Notes: generated by a model not told the origin, from the sequence alone. DNA of 64,000 nt from Albidovulum litorale (GCF_025751495.1 NZ_JAOWKZ010000005.1:62001-126000), one strand, 5' to 3'. Positions 54,899 to 63,978 are shown, numbered from the stretch's first letter. Numbers and translations are program-made.

Positions 54899-56836
54899 TC
54901 AGTTCTTGCCGCGTTTCGGCGGCGCCATCCCGCCTTTGCGATGCGGGGCCTTTCCCGGCTTGGCGGGCTTGTTCGGCGCGCGGTCCTTTCGGGGGCTACC
55001 CGTGGAAGCGCCGGTTGCCGATTTACCGCCCTTGCGGTGGGGTTTCTTTCCAGCAGGTTTCGGCGCTTTGGGCGCAGGCGCCTCGGTCAGCAGGCCATGT
55101 TCGGCCGCGACTGGCGCGGGTATGGGACGGTCACGGTCGCGCTTCCTGTCCGGTGTTTTCCAGGCACTGTCGCCGGCGTCCCGGTTGGCCGCGTGTTTCG
55201 GTCCTTTCTTCCGGGGCGGTTCGGATTTCGGCCGCTCAGCGGAGCCGCCGAAGGGCGGCGCGTCGAGCGCGCGCAGCACCGCGCCGCCTTCAAGTCGTCC
55301 CTCAGGTCCAATTGCCGCCAGCATGGCCGGAGCACGCGCGGCGAGGACCTCTACGAAGGTTTCGGTTTCCTGCACCCGGATCGCACCGACGTCTTCGCGA
55401 CTGATATTGCCCGCCCGGCACAGCATCGGCAGAAGCCAGCGCGGTTCGGCCTTGTCGGCCCGTCCGAGCGAGATCGAGAACCAGCGGCTAGGTCCGAAAG
55501 CCGGGCGCGGCCCTTCTGCTGCGCCCGGGGCTGCGAGTTCCTCGGGGGCAGAATGACGCCCCTGCCACGCGCGGACAAAGGCCGCCGCGATCCGCTCGGC
55601 CCCGTGCAGGTCGAGAAGACGCCGGGCAAACGCGCCGTCGCGTTCCCCAATGTCTTCGCTCCACACCGGATCGGCCAGCAGCCGTTCCTCGTCGCGGGCG
55701 CGCACGGCATCGGCCGAGGGCGCATCGACCCAAGCCGCAGTGACCTTGGCGAAACGCAGGATGTTCTCGGCCTTCTTGCGTGCGTTTTTCGGTACGATCA
55801 GCGCGCTGACGCCCTTGCGGCCCGCACGACCGGTCCGGCCCGAGCGGTGCAGAAGCGTTTCGCCGTTCGAGGGCAGTTCGGCATGGATCACCAGTTCGAG
55901 GTTCGGCAGGTCGATCCCGCGCGCGGCAACATCGGTTGCCACGCAGACCCGCGCCCGACCGTCGCGCATCGCCTGCAGCGCGTGGCTGCGCTCGGACTGG
56001 CTGAGCTCGCCTGACAGCGCCACGACCGCGAAGGCGCGGTTCGACAGCCGTGTGGTCAGCCGGTTCACGGTCGCGCGGGTATTGGCGAAGATGATCGCGT
56101 TCTGTGCCTCGTAATAACGCAGCACGTTGACGATCGCGTGTTCGACATCCTGAGTTGCAACCGGCATGGCGCGATAGTCGATATCGGCATGCTGGCTGCG
56201 TTCACCCGCCGTCGTCACCCGGACCGCGTCTTTCTGATAGGTCGCGGCCAAAGCGGCGATGGATTTCGGCACGGTGGCCGAAAACATCAACGTCCGCCGG
56301 TCTTCCGGCGCGGATCCAAGGATGAACTCCAGATCCTCGCGGAAGCCGAGGTCGAGCATCTCGTCCGCCTCGTCCAGAACAACGGCCCGGATCAGGCTGA
56401 GGTCGAGTGAGCCGCGCTGGATATGATCGCGAAGCCGCCCGGGCGTGCCGACGACGATATGGGCACCCCTGTCCAGCGCCCGGCGTTCGTCGCGCATGTC
56501 CATCCCGCCGACGCAGGAGGCAAGCGTGGCCCCGGTCATCCCGTAGAGCCAGCCAAGCTCGTGCCGGACCTGCAGGGCCAGTTCCCGTGTCGGTGCCACG
56601 ATCAGTCCCAGCGGTGCACCGGCGGGGCCGAACCTGTCGGCGTCGGCCAGAATCGTCGGAGCGATCGCCAGACCGAAGCCCACGGTCTTGCCCGACCCGG
56701 TCTGGGATGACACCAGCAGGTCGGCCGCGGTGTATTCGGGCTGTGTCACGGTTTCCTGCACCGGGGTCAGCTGGTCGTAACCGCGATTGGCAAGTGCCTC
56801 GGCAAGAGGCCGGATCAGGGGGGAGGTTTCGGACAT
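54899..56836 (-). CDS. DEAD-box ATP-dependent RNA helicase
   Basis: A 645-residue RNA helicase. Motifs in order: Q-motif region GYDQLTPVQ, Walker A SSQTGSGKT, PTRELALQV, TPGRLRDH, DEAD in VLDEADEMLDLGF, SAT in LMFSATVPKS, and helicase-C motifs ARGIDLPNLELVIHAELP and HRSGRTGRAGRKG. Residues about 470-545 form a DbpA/CsdA-like RNA-binding domain (ISREDVGAIRVQETETFVEV). The C-terminal ~90 residues are basic and Pro/Lys-rich. It probably acts in ribosome assembly or cold adaptation. Start at 56836 (MSETSPL); the upstream open frame lacks homology. Confidence 0.95.
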   Translation of the reverse strand: MSETSPLIRPLAEALANRGYDQLTPVQETVTQPEYTAADLLVSSQTGSGKTVGFGLAIAPTILADADRFGPAGAPLGLIVAPTRELALQVRHELGWLYGMTGATLASCVGGMDMRDERRALDRGAHIVVGTPGRLRDHIQRGSLDLSLIRAVVLDEADEMLDLGFREDLEFILGSAPEDRRTLMFSATVPKSIAALAATYQKDAVRVTTAGERSQHADIDYRAMPVATQDVEHAIVNVLRYYEAQNAIIFANTRATVNRLTTRLSNRAFAVVALSGELSQSERSHALQAMRDGRARVCVATDVAARGIDLPNLELVIHAELPSNGETLLHRSGRTGRAGRKGVSALIVPKNARKKAENILRFAKVTAAWVDAPSADAVRARDEERLLADPVWSEDIGERDGAFARRLLDLHGAERIAAAFVRAWQGRHSAPEELAAPGAAEGPRPAFGPSRWFSISLGRADKAEPRWLLPMLCRAGNISREDVGAIRVQETETFVEVLAARAPAMLAAIGPEGRLEGGAVLRALDAPPFGGSAERPKSEPPRKKGPKHAANRDAGDSAWKTPDRKRDRDRPIPAPVAAEHGLLTEAPAPKAPKPAGKKPHRKGGKSATGASTGSPRKDRAPNKPAKPGKAPHRKGGMAPPKRGKN

Positions 56837-57252
56837 GGGTCGTCTTTCAGGGGCGCGATCGCCCGTCGGGAAGGGCCCCGGCGTATCGGGGCAAGCCCGC
56901 AGGGATGTGCCCCGCGCGCGGTGAATGACGGCACCTAAGCCGAAACGGTGCGGATGTATAGGGCTAATGCGAACGGGCCGCGTCGGACCCGAGCGCGAAG
57001 AGCCGAAATATCTAAGCCAAGAATTGGCGTCAGGGCTTCCAATACCATGGATTGCAACAACTGGGCTGACTGGCAACCTATGGAGGTGTTTTTGTGAGAT
57101 TGCTGACAGAAAGCACCGTATCTGGTAGCATCGTGCCTTAATACGCGGGGCAGAAGCGCCAATTGAATTGGCCGATGTAACCAGTTCCGACCTCCGGGCA
57201 GAGTAATCGCGACCGATCTCGGGCGCGAATAAATCAGGAGGGGGACACATCC
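56837..57252. other. Intergenic region upstream of helicase and DUF1326 cassette
   Basis: 416 bp between two divergent genes with no convincing ORF. A plus-strand open frame at 56925-57128 and a long minus-strand frame running from 57600 through the DUF1326 gene both read as non-coding. The part from about 57000 is less GC-rich than the surroundings. It must hold both promoters; one candidate is listed at 57103-57131. Confidence 0.5.
57103..57131 (+). promoter_or_regulatory. Putative promoter of the DUF1326 cassette
   Basis: CTGACA (57103-57108) and TAGCAT (57126-57131) are separated by 17 bp, about 120 nt before the first DUF1326 gene. Each matches the consensus at four of six positions or better. 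No operator-like palindrome was seen nearby. Confidence 0.35.
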
Positions 57253-57891
57253 ATGACCACTTGGGAAATCAAGGGCGAAGAACTCGCTAATTGTAACTGC
57301 AACTTTGGTTGTCCGTGCCAATTCGGCGTGTTGCCAACCCATGGCACCTGCGAAGCCGCAGTCGTCTACAAGATCGACAAGGGTCATTATGGAAACACCT
57401 CGCTGGATGGCCTGACTGCCGCAGCCGTCTACAAATGGCCGGGTGCGATTCATGAAGGAAACGGGCATGTGCAGCTGATCATTGATCCCAAGGCGGATGC
57501 TGATCAGCGCGCTGCACTCGAAGCCATCATGACGGGCGAAGATACCGTCGAAATGGCGACGATGTGGTTCGTCTTCGGGGCGATGAGCCCGCACAAGCAT
57601 GAGACGATCTATGCACCGGTTTCACTCGATCTGAACATCGAGGACAGAACCGGGAAAGGCATCGCAAAGGGGGTCTTTGATATCGCCGCCGAACCGATCC
57701 CGAATATTGTGACGGGCGAGCCGCATCGTATCGGCATCGCTCTGCCCCACGGGTTCGAATTCGGGTTTGCCGAAATGGCGAAAGGGCAAACAAAGACGAC
57801 CGGCGGTGATCTGCAACTCACGAATAACTCAGGCACCCACGCACATATGGCCAGCCTGCACCTGACCGGCGAAGGCCGTGTCGCGGCGTGA
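57253..57891 (+). CDS. DUF1326 domain protein, first copy
   Basis: A 212-residue soluble protein of unknown function. The N-terminus carries five ordered residues NCNCNFGCPCQF (four Cys, about residues 14-25), which looks like a metal- or thiol-active site. The core has YKWPGAIHEGNGHVQLIID, DQRAALEAIMTG and MSPHKHETIYAPVSLD. The C-terminal part is beta-rich with HAHMASLHL. AGGAGGGGG precedes the ATG. It overlaps the DUF2182 gene by GTGA, and a paralogue follows that gene, so the three form one operon. DUF1326 and DUF2182 are commonly neighbours. Confidence 0.88.
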   Translation: MTTWEIKGEELANCNCNFGCPCQFGVLPTHGTCEAAVVYKIDKGHYGNTSLDGLTAAAVYKWPGAIHEGNGHVQLIIDPKADADQRAALEAIMTGEDTVEMATMWFVFGAMSPHKHETIYAPVSLDLNIEDRTGKGIAKGVFDIAAEPIPNIVTGEPHRIGIALPHGFEFGFAEMAKGQTKTTGGDLQLTNNSGTHAHMASLHLTGEGRVAA

Positions 57892-58724
57892 ACTTGGCAG
57901 AGAGAGCTGTGGCTGGCGCGCCCGGGCCGGTTGAACGCGCTCTGGCGCGCGACAAGTGGATTGTGTTCGGCGCGGTAACGCTGGTCGTTCTTCTGGCAGG
58001 TCTCTACACAGTTGCGGGCGTCGGCATGTCAATGTCGGCGCTTGACATGACACGCATGGCCCGCCCTGTCGGTGAACCGATGGCGATGGGCGAGGCCATG
58101 GAATGGACCTTGGGATACGCGCTTCTGATCTTCCTGATGTGGTGGGTCATGATGATCGCGATGATGACCTCGAGCGCCGCCCCGGTCGTGCTTCTGTTCG
58201 CGGCACTGAAGCGGCAGGGCTCGCAAAAGGCCAAAGCCACAAGTCTCAGCATGGTCTTTCTGGCGGGCTATCTGCTTGCGTGGATGGGCTTCAGCGCGGT
58301 CGCAATGCTGCTGCAATGGCTGACGGAAAGCCTCGCAATCACCAATGGCCCGATGATGACGATTGGGTCAAAGCCGGTCGCGGGCGTCGTGCTGCTCATG
58401 GCGGGCCTTTACCAGTTCTCTAACCTGAAAGTCGCCTGTTTGCGGCATTGTCGGTCGCCCGCCCAGTTCCTGACCATGTACAATCGTAAAGGCTACTCTG
58501 GGGCACTCATGATGGGCCTGCATCACGGCAGCTATTGCCTGGGATGCTGTTGGGCGCTGATGGCGCTTTTGTTCGTTGGGGGGATCATGAACCTCTACTG
58601 GATCGTTGGGCTGGCGATCTACGTATTGCTTGAAAAAATCGTCCCGTACCCCCGCGTGTTCTCGCGGGTGGCCGGCGGTCTCTTGATCGCTGCGGGCTCA
58701 GGGGTCGTTCTTTCAGCACTTTGA
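57888..58724 (+). CDS. DUF2182 integral membrane protein
   Basis: A 278-residue membrane protein with about six or seven hydrophobic segments (for example IVFGAVTLVVLLAGLYTVAG near the start, LLIFLMWWVMMIAMMTSSAA, then VVLLMAGLYQFS). The second segment is very Met-rich. Candidate metal/thiol residues occur in SNLKVACLRHCRSPAQF and in HHGSYCLGCCWALMALLF. The family has been called a predicted metal-binding membrane protein; no reaction is known. It begins with GTG overlapping the stop of the first DUF1326 gene by 4 nt and is followed 48 nt later by the second. Confidence 0.88.
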   Translation: MNLAERAVAGAPGPVERALARDKWIVFGAVTLVVLLAGLYTVAGVGMSMSALDMTRMARPVGEPMAMGEAMEWTLGYALLIFLMWWVMMIAMMTSSAAPVVLLFAALKRQGSQKAKATSLSMVFLAGYLLAWMGFSAVAMLLQWLTESLAITNGPMMTIGSKPVAGVVLLMAGLYQFSNLKVACLRHCRSPAQFLTMYNRKGYSGALMMGLHHGSYCLGCCWALMALLFVGGIMNLYWIVGLAIYVLLEKIVPYPRVFSRVAGGLLIAAGSGVVLSAL

Positions 58725-58772
58725 TATCGAAAGGGAGCGGACGCTCCGCCAAGACCGAGGAAAGGAAGCGAT

Positions 58773-59408
58773 ATGGCAAGGATAGACTGGTACATCGAAG
58801 GGCCCGCTTATGGGAACTGCAACTGCGGATACGCCTGCCCCTGTCAGTTCGAGGAAGACCCGACCCAGGGCAATTGCCGCGGGTTCGAGGTGATGGAAAT
58901 CACCGATGGCCATTTCGGTAAGGTGGATCTGACCGGGGTGAAAGTAGCCATTCTCTATGCCTGGCCCGGACCAATCTACAAGGGCGAGGGGGAGATGCAG
59001 CTAATCATCGATGAAAGCGCCTCTGTCGATCAGCGCAAAGCACTGGAAACCGTGCTGACAGGCGGCGAAACGGATGAAGAGGCGACGCACTGGTGGGTGT
59101 TCCGCGCCATGAGCCCTACGCTGCATGACACGATCTACGCGCCCATTGGCATGGACATAGATATTGAGGCGCGCACGGCAAAGGTCAGCATCGGTAACGT
59201 CCTGTCTTCCGAAGGCCGACCGATCAAACCGCCGCACGGCGACGGCGCGCACCGGGTTCGGATCGACATGCCGAACGGTATCGAGTTTTCGATCGCCGAG
59301 ATCGGAAGTGCGTCAACGACCGCAAGCGCAGCCATCAAGCTCGATCTGAAAGACAGTTACGGCCAATGGCATTTCATGAAGCATGGACCGAGCGGCGTCG
59401 TGCATTGA
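58773..59408 (+). CDS. DUF1326 domain protein, second copy
   Basis: A 211-residue paralogue of the protein at 57253. It keeps the Cys motif as NCNCGYACPCQF (about residues 15-26), with a further Cys in GNCRGFEV, and the core YAWPGPIYKGEGEMQLIID, DQRKALETVLTGG and MSPTLHDTIYAPIGMDID. The middle and C-terminus differ clearly, so the pair may have split roles rather than being a recent duplication. AGGAAAGGAAG precedes the ATG. It ends the cassette, convergent with prs. Confidence 0.88.
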   Translation: MARIDWYIEGPAYGNCNCGYACPCQFEEDPTQGNCRGFEVMEITDGHFGKVDLTGVKVAILYAWPGPIYKGEGEMQLIIDESASVDQRKALETVLTGGETDEEATHWWVFRAMSPTLHDTIYAPIGMDIDIEARTAKVSIGNVLSSEGRPIKPPHGDGAHRVRIDMPNGIEFSIAEIGSASTTASAAIKLDLKDSYGQWHFMKHGPSGVVH

Positions 59409-59444
59409 ACCCGTGCATCGGCAAAGCCTTGACGCGTTAAGGCT

Positions 59445-60464
59445 TCAGCCGCGCGAATACATGCCTTCGTAGATCGGCCCCAGAGTCTCGGCGTCGAAGA
59501 GCGACGAAACCGAGGTACCCGACCAGATGTTCATGATCGCCTGCGCGAACATCGGTGCCGTGGGAACGATGCGGATGTTTTTCGCGGCCTTCACGGCGGC
59601 GGTCGGTTCGATGGAATCGGTGATGACGAGGCTTTTCATCACCGACTTCGTGACACGCTCCACGGCCGGACCGGAAAGGACGCCGTGGGTGATGTAGGAA
59701 TGAACCTCCTTGGCGCCGCCCTGCATCAGCACTTCTGCTGCCTTGCAGAGGGTTCCGGCGGTATCGCAGATGTCGTCGACGATGATGCAGGTCTGGCCCG
59801 ACACGTCGCCGATCACCGTCATCTCGGCCACTTCGCCCGCCTTCACCCGGCGCTTGTCGACGATGGCGAGGCCGCAGCCGATGCGCTGCGCCAATTCGCG
59901 GGCACGGGCCACGCCGCCCACGTCGGGCGAGACCACGGTCACTTCGTTCAGCCGGCCCCTGAAGTGATGCTCGATGTCGAGAGCAAAGATCGGCGAGGCA
60001 TAGAGGTTGTCCACAGGAATGTCGAAGAAACCCTGAATTTGGGCGGCATGCAGGTCCATGGTCAGGACCCGGCCGACGCCCGCCTCGGTCAAGAGGTTCG
60101 CCACCAGTTTGGCCGAGATCGGCGTGCGCGCCTTGGCGCGACGGTCCTGGCGGGCATAGCCGAAATAGGGGATCACGGCAGTGATCCGGTCCGCTGACGA
60201 CCGGCGGAGCGCGTCGGTCATGATCAAGAGTTCCATCAGATTGTCGTTCGCCGGGTTCGAGGTCGACTGGATGATGTACATGTCCTCGCCGCGGACATTT
60301 TCGAAGACCTCGACGAAGATCTCCTGATCGTTGAAGCGTTCGACCCGCGCGTCCACCAGCCCGACCGACATGCCCCGGTGCATCGACATCCGCCGGGCGA
60401 TGGAATTGGCAAGCGGGCGGTTCGAATTGCCGGAAATGAGCTTCGGCTCGGTCATGGAGGGCAT
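59445..60464 (-). CDS. prs: Ribose-phosphate pyrophosphokinase
   Basis: Makes phosphoribosyl pyrophosphate from ribose 5-phosphate and ATP, for purine, pyrimidine, His, Trp and NAD synthesis. 339 residues. Landmarks are [38 protein letters not shown], the metal-binding [20 protein letters not shown], and the PRPP loop [12 protein letters not shown]. The ATG at 60464 has AAGGA 8 nt upstream; the frame stays open upstream without homology. Monocistronic. Confidence 0.97.
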   Translation of the reverse strand: MPSMTEPKLISGNSNRPLANSIARRMSMHRGMSVGLVDARVERFNDQEIFVEVFENVRGEDMYIIQSTSNPANDNLMELLIMTDALRRSSADRITAVIPYFGYARQDRRAKARTPISAKLVANLLTEAGVGRVLTMDLHAAQIQGFFDIPVDNLYASPIFALDIEHHFRGRLNEVTVVSPDVGGVARARELAQRIGCGLAIVDKRRVKAGEVAEMTVIGDVSGQTCIIVDDICDTAGTLCKAAEVLMQGGAKEVHSYITHGVLSGPAVERVTKSVMKSLVITDSIEPTAAVKAAKNIRIVPTAPMFAQAIMNIWSGTSVSSLFDAETLGPIYEGMYSRG

Positions 60465-60576
60465 GGCGGGTCCTTGTCGTTCGGGGCCGCAAAACCGGGC
60501 CAGATGACGGATTCGTGACGTTGCCACCCGCTTATCATCGGGCTAGCGTCCGGGCAAACCCGAAGGAGTGCCGGAA

Positions 60577-61188
60577 ATGCCACAGATCGACTACTTCCTG
60601 TCCACAATCTCTCCGTTTACCTACCTCGCCGGTACGCGGCTGGAAGAAATCGCGGCGAAGCATGGTGCGACGGTGACCTACAAGCCGGTCGATATCGGCG
60701 GGCTCTTCGGGCGCACGGGCGGCACGGCGCTGAAGGACCGGCCCGAGGGTCGCCGCGAATACCGGTTGCAGGAAATGACCCGGCAGGCAGCCAAGGCAGG
60801 GATGAAGATTAACCTTCAGCCGATGTTCTGGCCCACCAATGCCGCGCCCTCGGCTTACGCGATCATCGCGGCGCAGGCGGCCAAGGCAAAGGGCGCGGCA
60901 GGCGATCTGGGCGCATTCGTCCATTCGATCCTGCGCGCCTGCTGGGCCGACGAACGCGACATCGCCTCGGACGAGGTGATCCGTGACCTTCTTTCCAAGG
61001 CCGGGTTCGAGGCGGATCTGGCGGACAAGGGCCTTCTCTTGGGAGCCGAGACCTATGCCAACAATCTTGAGGAAGCCGTGAACCGGGGCGTCTTCGGTTC
61101 GCCCTTCTATCTCGTCGACAGTGGCCAGCGGTTCTGGGGGCAGGACCGTCTCGACGATCTTGACCTCCATCTTGCGGGCAAACTCTGA
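60577..61188 (+). CDS. 2-hydroxychromene-2-carboxylate isomerase-like protein
   Basis: A 203-residue thioredoxin-fold protein of the DsbA/GST-kappa branch. It opens with DYFLSTISPFTYLAGTRLEE, where the Ser of SPFTY corresponds to the catalytic Ser of GST-kappa and HCCA isomerase, and ends with the family motif GVFGSPFYLVDSGQRFWGQDRLDDL. In naphthalene breakdown the enzyme isomerises 2-hydroxychromene-2-carboxylate using glutathione; here no aromatic pathway adjoins, so a general glutathione-dependent role is as likely. The ATG at 60577 has AAGGAG 8 nt upstream. The stop overlaps the next start (TGATG). Confidence 0.88.
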   Translation: MPQIDYFLSTISPFTYLAGTRLEEIAAKHGATVTYKPVDIGGLFGRTGGTALKDRPEGRREYRLQEMTRQAAKAGMKINLQPMFWPTNAAPSAYAIIAAQAAKAKGAAGDLGAFVHSILRACWADERDIASDEVIRDLLSKAGFEADLADKGLLLGAETYANNLEEAVNRGVFGSPFYLVDSGQRFWGQDRLDDLDLHLAGKL

Positions 61189-61997
61189 TGCCACAGGAAG
61201 ACCGGGCCGGCTTTCCGACCCATTGGCAGACATTCGGCACCGGGCCGCGCCCTGCGCTGGCGGTGCATTGCTCGCTGGCCAGTTCCAACGCATGGGCAGG
61301 GGTGGCCGAACGCCTCGCCGACCGGATCACCCTGACCGCCTTCGACCTGCCGGGCCATGGACGGTCGGCGGACTGGACGGGGGCGGGCGATTTTCTGACC
61401 CGTGCCACCCAGATCGCGGCAAGTTTCGTCGAGGAACCGCTGGACCTGATCGGCCATTCCTTCGGCGCGGTCGTAGCGTTGCGCCTTGCCATTGCCGCGC
61501 CTGATGCGTTCCGGACGCTGACGCTGATCGAGCCGGTCCTTTTCGCCGCGACAAAGGGCGAACCGGTATGGGAGGAGCATCTGCAAAACGACGCCTTGTT
61601 CGAACAGATGATGGAAGTCGGCGACCGCGAGGCGGCAGCACGGGCCTTTACCGCGATGTGGGGCACGGGCGTGGACTGGCAGGCAATGGACGACCGGAAC
61701 CGCCGCGAACTGACCGACCGTATCCATCTGATCGGGGCGGGGCGGCCCGCGCTGTTCGAGGACAGCGGCGGTATCCTCGCGCCCGATGCGCTCGAAAGCC
61801 TCGACATGCCGGTACTTCTGATCCGGGGTGAGGCCTCGCCACCGATCATCGAGCGGATCGCCGAGAACATCGCGGCCCGCCTGCCCGATGTCGGCATCGC
61901 CACAGTACCCGGAGCCGCGCATATGGTGCCAATCACCCATCCCGCTCAGACAGCAGGCCTGATCGGGGTCAATCTGGATCGGTCACAGTGGCCGTGA
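61188..61997 (+). CDS. Alpha/beta hydrolase with altered C-terminus
   Basis: A 269-residue alpha/beta-hydrolase-fold protein. The nucleophile elbow is LIGHSFGAVVAL, with the oxyanion region VHCSLASSNAW and FDLPGHGRS; the acid is probably in LLIRGEASPP, and the catalytic His lies in VPGAAHMVPITHP. The last residues (NLDRSQWP) are encoded by the first copy of a 27-bp tandem repeat that runs past the stop, so the natural C-terminus may have been replaced. Translationally coupled to the preceding isomerase gene. Substrate unknown. Confidence 0.86.
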   Translation: MPQEDRAGFPTHWQTFGTGPRPALAVHCSLASSNAWAGVAERLADRITLTAFDLPGHGRSADWTGAGDFLTRATQIAASFVEEPLDLIGHSFGAVVALRLAIAAPDAFRTLTLIEPVLFAATKGEPVWEEHLQNDALFEQMMEVGDREAAARAFTAMWGTGVDWQAMDDRNRRELTDRIHLIGAGRPALFEDSGGILAPDALESLDMPVLLIRGEASPPIIERIAENIAARLPDVGIATVPGAAHMVPITHPAQTAGLIGVNLDRSQWP

Positions 61998-62027
61998 ATT
62001 CTGGATCGGTCACAGTTGCCGTGAATT
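61974..62027. repeat. 27-bp tandem direct repeat across the hydrolase stop codon
   Basis: Two head-to-tail copies (61974-62000 and 62001-62027) of a 27-bp unit beginning CTGGATCGGTCACAG differ at one base (G/T). The stop of the alpha/beta hydrolase lies in copy 1. The repeat sits exactly where rplS would be expected after trmD. Repeated blocks of this length are found at the ends of IS21-type elements, so it could be an insertion remnant; no transposase gene is present. Confidence 0.75.
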
Positions 62028-62052
62028 CTGAACGCGCAGTCGCGCTAGAAAA

Positions 62053-62865
62053 CTAAGCTTCCGACTTCGGAGAACGGGCGGACCACAGATCGGGCCGCCT
62101 TTCCATCGTCAGTCTCTCCGCCTCAGCCCGTCGCCATTTCTCGATCTCGCCGTGGTGGCCGGACATGAGGACAGGCGGGATCTCTCGCCCCTCCCACTTA
62201 GCGGGACGTGTGTATTGCGGATGCTCCAACAGGCCGTGGGAATGGCTTTCCTCTTCGGTGGAGGCGGCATTGCCGAGCACTCCGGGCAGGAGCCGTACCA
62301 CGGCATCCAGCATCGCCTGCGCGGCGATCTCTCCGCCCGTCAGGACGAAGTCGCCAAGGCTGACCTCTTCGACCGCGTAGTGGTCCAGCACCCGCTGGTC
62401 GACGCCTTCGAACCGGCCCGCGAGCATCGTGATGCCTTCTGATGTCGCCCAGCCGCGGGCCATGGCCTGATTGAAGGGTTTGCCGCGCGGCGACAAGTAG
62501 ACGACCGGCCATTTCGCCCGGTCGGCGGGCGTACCGATGGCGGCCTGATCGAAGGCCGCGCCCACCACATCGGCGCGCAGCACCATCCCGGCCCCGCCGC
62601 CTGCGGGCGTGTCGTCGACATTGCGGTGTTTGCCGATGCCAAAGGGGCGGAGCGGGATCGTCTCAAGATGCCAGAGCCCCTCCGCCAGGGCCTTTCCGGT
62701 CAGGCTGAGGCCGAGCGTGCCGGGAAAAGCCTCGGGGAAGAGCGTAATGATGCGGGCGGTCCATGCGCCTTTCAGACGCGGGGCCTCAGCCATCAGGTCG
62801 CGGGGTTTCAGCGAGGCCGAGACGGACAGACGCCCGTGCGACTTCGGTTTCTCGTCGTCCGTCAC
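62053..62865 (-). CDS. trmD: tRNA (guanine-N1)-methyltransferase
   Basis: Methylates G37 of tRNAs that read CNN codons, preventing frameshifts. 270 residues. The SPOUT-type knot has [53 protein letters not shown] and the C-terminal [19 protein letters not shown]. An N-terminal extension of about 35 residues ([18 protein letters not shown]) precedes the catalytic domain, as in related bacteria. Starts with GTG overlapping the rimM stop (GTGA). rplS, normally next, is absent. Confidence 0.97.
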   Translation of the reverse strand: MTDDEKPKSHGRLSVSASLKPRDLMAEAPRLKGAWTARIITLFPEAFPGTLGLSLTGKALAEGLWHLETIPLRPFGIGKHRNVDDTPAGGGAGMVLRADVVGAAFDQAAIGTPADRAKWPVVYLSPRGKPFNQAMARGWATSEGITMLAGRFEGVDQRVLDHYAVEEVSLGDFVLTGGEIAAQAMLDAVVRLLPGVLGNAASTEEESHSHGLLEHPQYTRPAKWEGREIPPVLMSGHHGEIEKWRRAEAERLTMERRPDLWSARSPKSEA

Positions 62866-63368
62866 TCCGTTTCCTCCGGCGGGTCGGCGATGATCCGGCC
62901 GGCGGTGAGGTCGACCGTCGGTACGACCGTGCGGGTGAAGGGCAGAAGGAGCGCGGTCTTACGACCGGGCGCAAAGATTTCAAGGATATCGCCCGCGCCA
63001 TGATTGTGGACCGCGCGGACGGTGCCGATTTTGGTTCCACAGGTATCGAAGACCTCAAGCCCGATAAGGTCGGTATGATAGAACTCGTCATCCGGCAGGC
63101 TGGGCAGCATCGACCGGTCGGCGAAAAGCTCGACACCGCGAAGGGCATCGGCCTCTTCCTTGGTGGCAATGCCGGAAAGCCGCGCGGCAAAGCCGTTATT
63201 GATGCTGCGGGTGATGCGGAGGGTAAAGCTGCGTTTGCCGTCCTCGGTCCAGAGGGGGGCATAGGCGGCAATCGCCTCTGGCTGGGCGCAGTAGCTTTTC
63301 AGCCGCACCTCGCCCCGAACACCGAAGGCGCCGCCAATGGCGCCGACGCAGACGCGGTCAGTTGCCAT
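62862..63368 (-). CDS. rimM: 16S rRNA processing protein RimM
   Basis: Assembly factor for the 30S head that binds S19. 168 residues. The N-terminal RimM domain starts [21 protein letters not shown], and the PRC-barrel domain holds [19 protein letters not shown] and [23 protein letters not shown]. Its start lies within the last codons of the 50-aa ORF upstream (11-nt overlap), and its stop overlaps trmD, so the operon is tightly coupled. Confidence 0.96.
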   Translation of the reverse strand: MATDRVCVGAIGGAFGVRGEVRLKSYCAQPEAIAAYAPLWTEDGKRSFTLRITRSINNGFAARLSGIATKEEADALRGVELFADRSMLPSLPDDEFYHTDLIGLEVFDTCGTKIGTVRAVHNHGAGDILEIFAPGRKTALLLPFTRTVVPTVDLTAGRIIADPPEETE

Positions 63369-63510
63369 CCGTCACCTCCGGGCAGTCGGCCGCCACCGGG
63401 GCGGCGGCCGTTTTCGGGACCAGAATGCGATCGGTCTTCATGCCCAGCCAGAACGACCCCGCGCAAAGCGTGAGAGTGATGATCCGGCGCAGGAAGAAGC
63501 CGATCAGCAT
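63358..63510 (-). CDS. Small membrane protein between rpsP and rimM (50 aa)
   Basis: A 50-codon ORF with ATG at 63510 and TGA at 63358. The product starts [20 protein letters not shown], a single hydrophobic segment with a positive RR, followed by a short polar tail with one Cys ([10 protein letters not shown]). It lies 14 nt after rpsP and overlaps rimM by 11 nt in another frame, so it is placed like a translated gene of the operon. Function unknown; topology suggests a one-pass inner-membrane protein. Confidence 0.65.
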   Translation of the reverse strand: MLIGFFLRRIITLTLCAGSFWLGMKTDRILVPKTAAAPVAADCPEVTDGN

Positions 63511-63524
63511 GTCTTTTCAGCGTC

Positions 63525-63926
63525 TTATTCGGACGCGGCTTCGTCGGCCGCAGCCTCTTCGGCGGGGGCGGCAGCGGCCTCAGAAGCCTTCGCCGATTTT
63601 GCGGCCTTTTCCTCAGCGCGCTTCTTGGCCTTGTCGCCAGGCTCGGCTTTTTTCATGTTGGCGCGGGTGGCCTTTTCTTTCACGCCGGCGGCTTCCAGCA
63701 TGCGGGCGATGCGGTCGGTCGGCTGGGCGCCTTTGGACAGCCAGTGCTGCACGCGCTCCATGTCCATCTTTACGCGGTCTTCGGAGTCCTTCGGCAGCAG
63801 CGGGTTGTAGGTGCCGAGTTTTTCGATGAAGCGGCCGTCGCGCGGCATGCGGCTGTCGGCGGCGACGATCGAATAGAACGGACGCTTCTTGGAACCCCCA
63901 CGGGCGAGGCGGATTTTCATAGCCAT
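63525..63926 (-). CDS. rpsP: 30S ribosomal protein S16
   Basis: Small-subunit assembly protein. The conserved domain is [20 protein letters not shown], then [20 protein letters not shown] and [19 protein letters not shown]. 133 residues in all: a Lys/Ala/Glu-rich C-terminal tail of about 45 residues extends the usual ~80-residue core, as in other alphaproteobacteria. AGGAGAAATGAC precedes the ATG at 63926. First gene of rpsP-small ORF-rimM-trmD. Confidence 0.97.
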   Translation of the reverse strand: MAMKIRLARGGSKKRPFYSIVAADSRMPRDGRFIEKLGTYNPLLPKDSEDRVKMDMERVQHWLSKGAQPTDRIARMLEAAGVKEKATRANMKKAEPGDKAKKRAEEKAAKSAKASEAAAAPAEEAAADEAASE

Positions 63927-63978
63927 GTCATTTCTCCTATCTTGGCTTTGAAACAGGCAGATGCCTGCTATTCCTTGG

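Noticed and set aside
56935-57600. A 221-codon minus-strand frame over the DUF1326 upstream region
   Set aside because: It overlaps the start of a clear DUF1326 gene in antisense and contains no recognisable domain or Shine-Dalgarno sequence.
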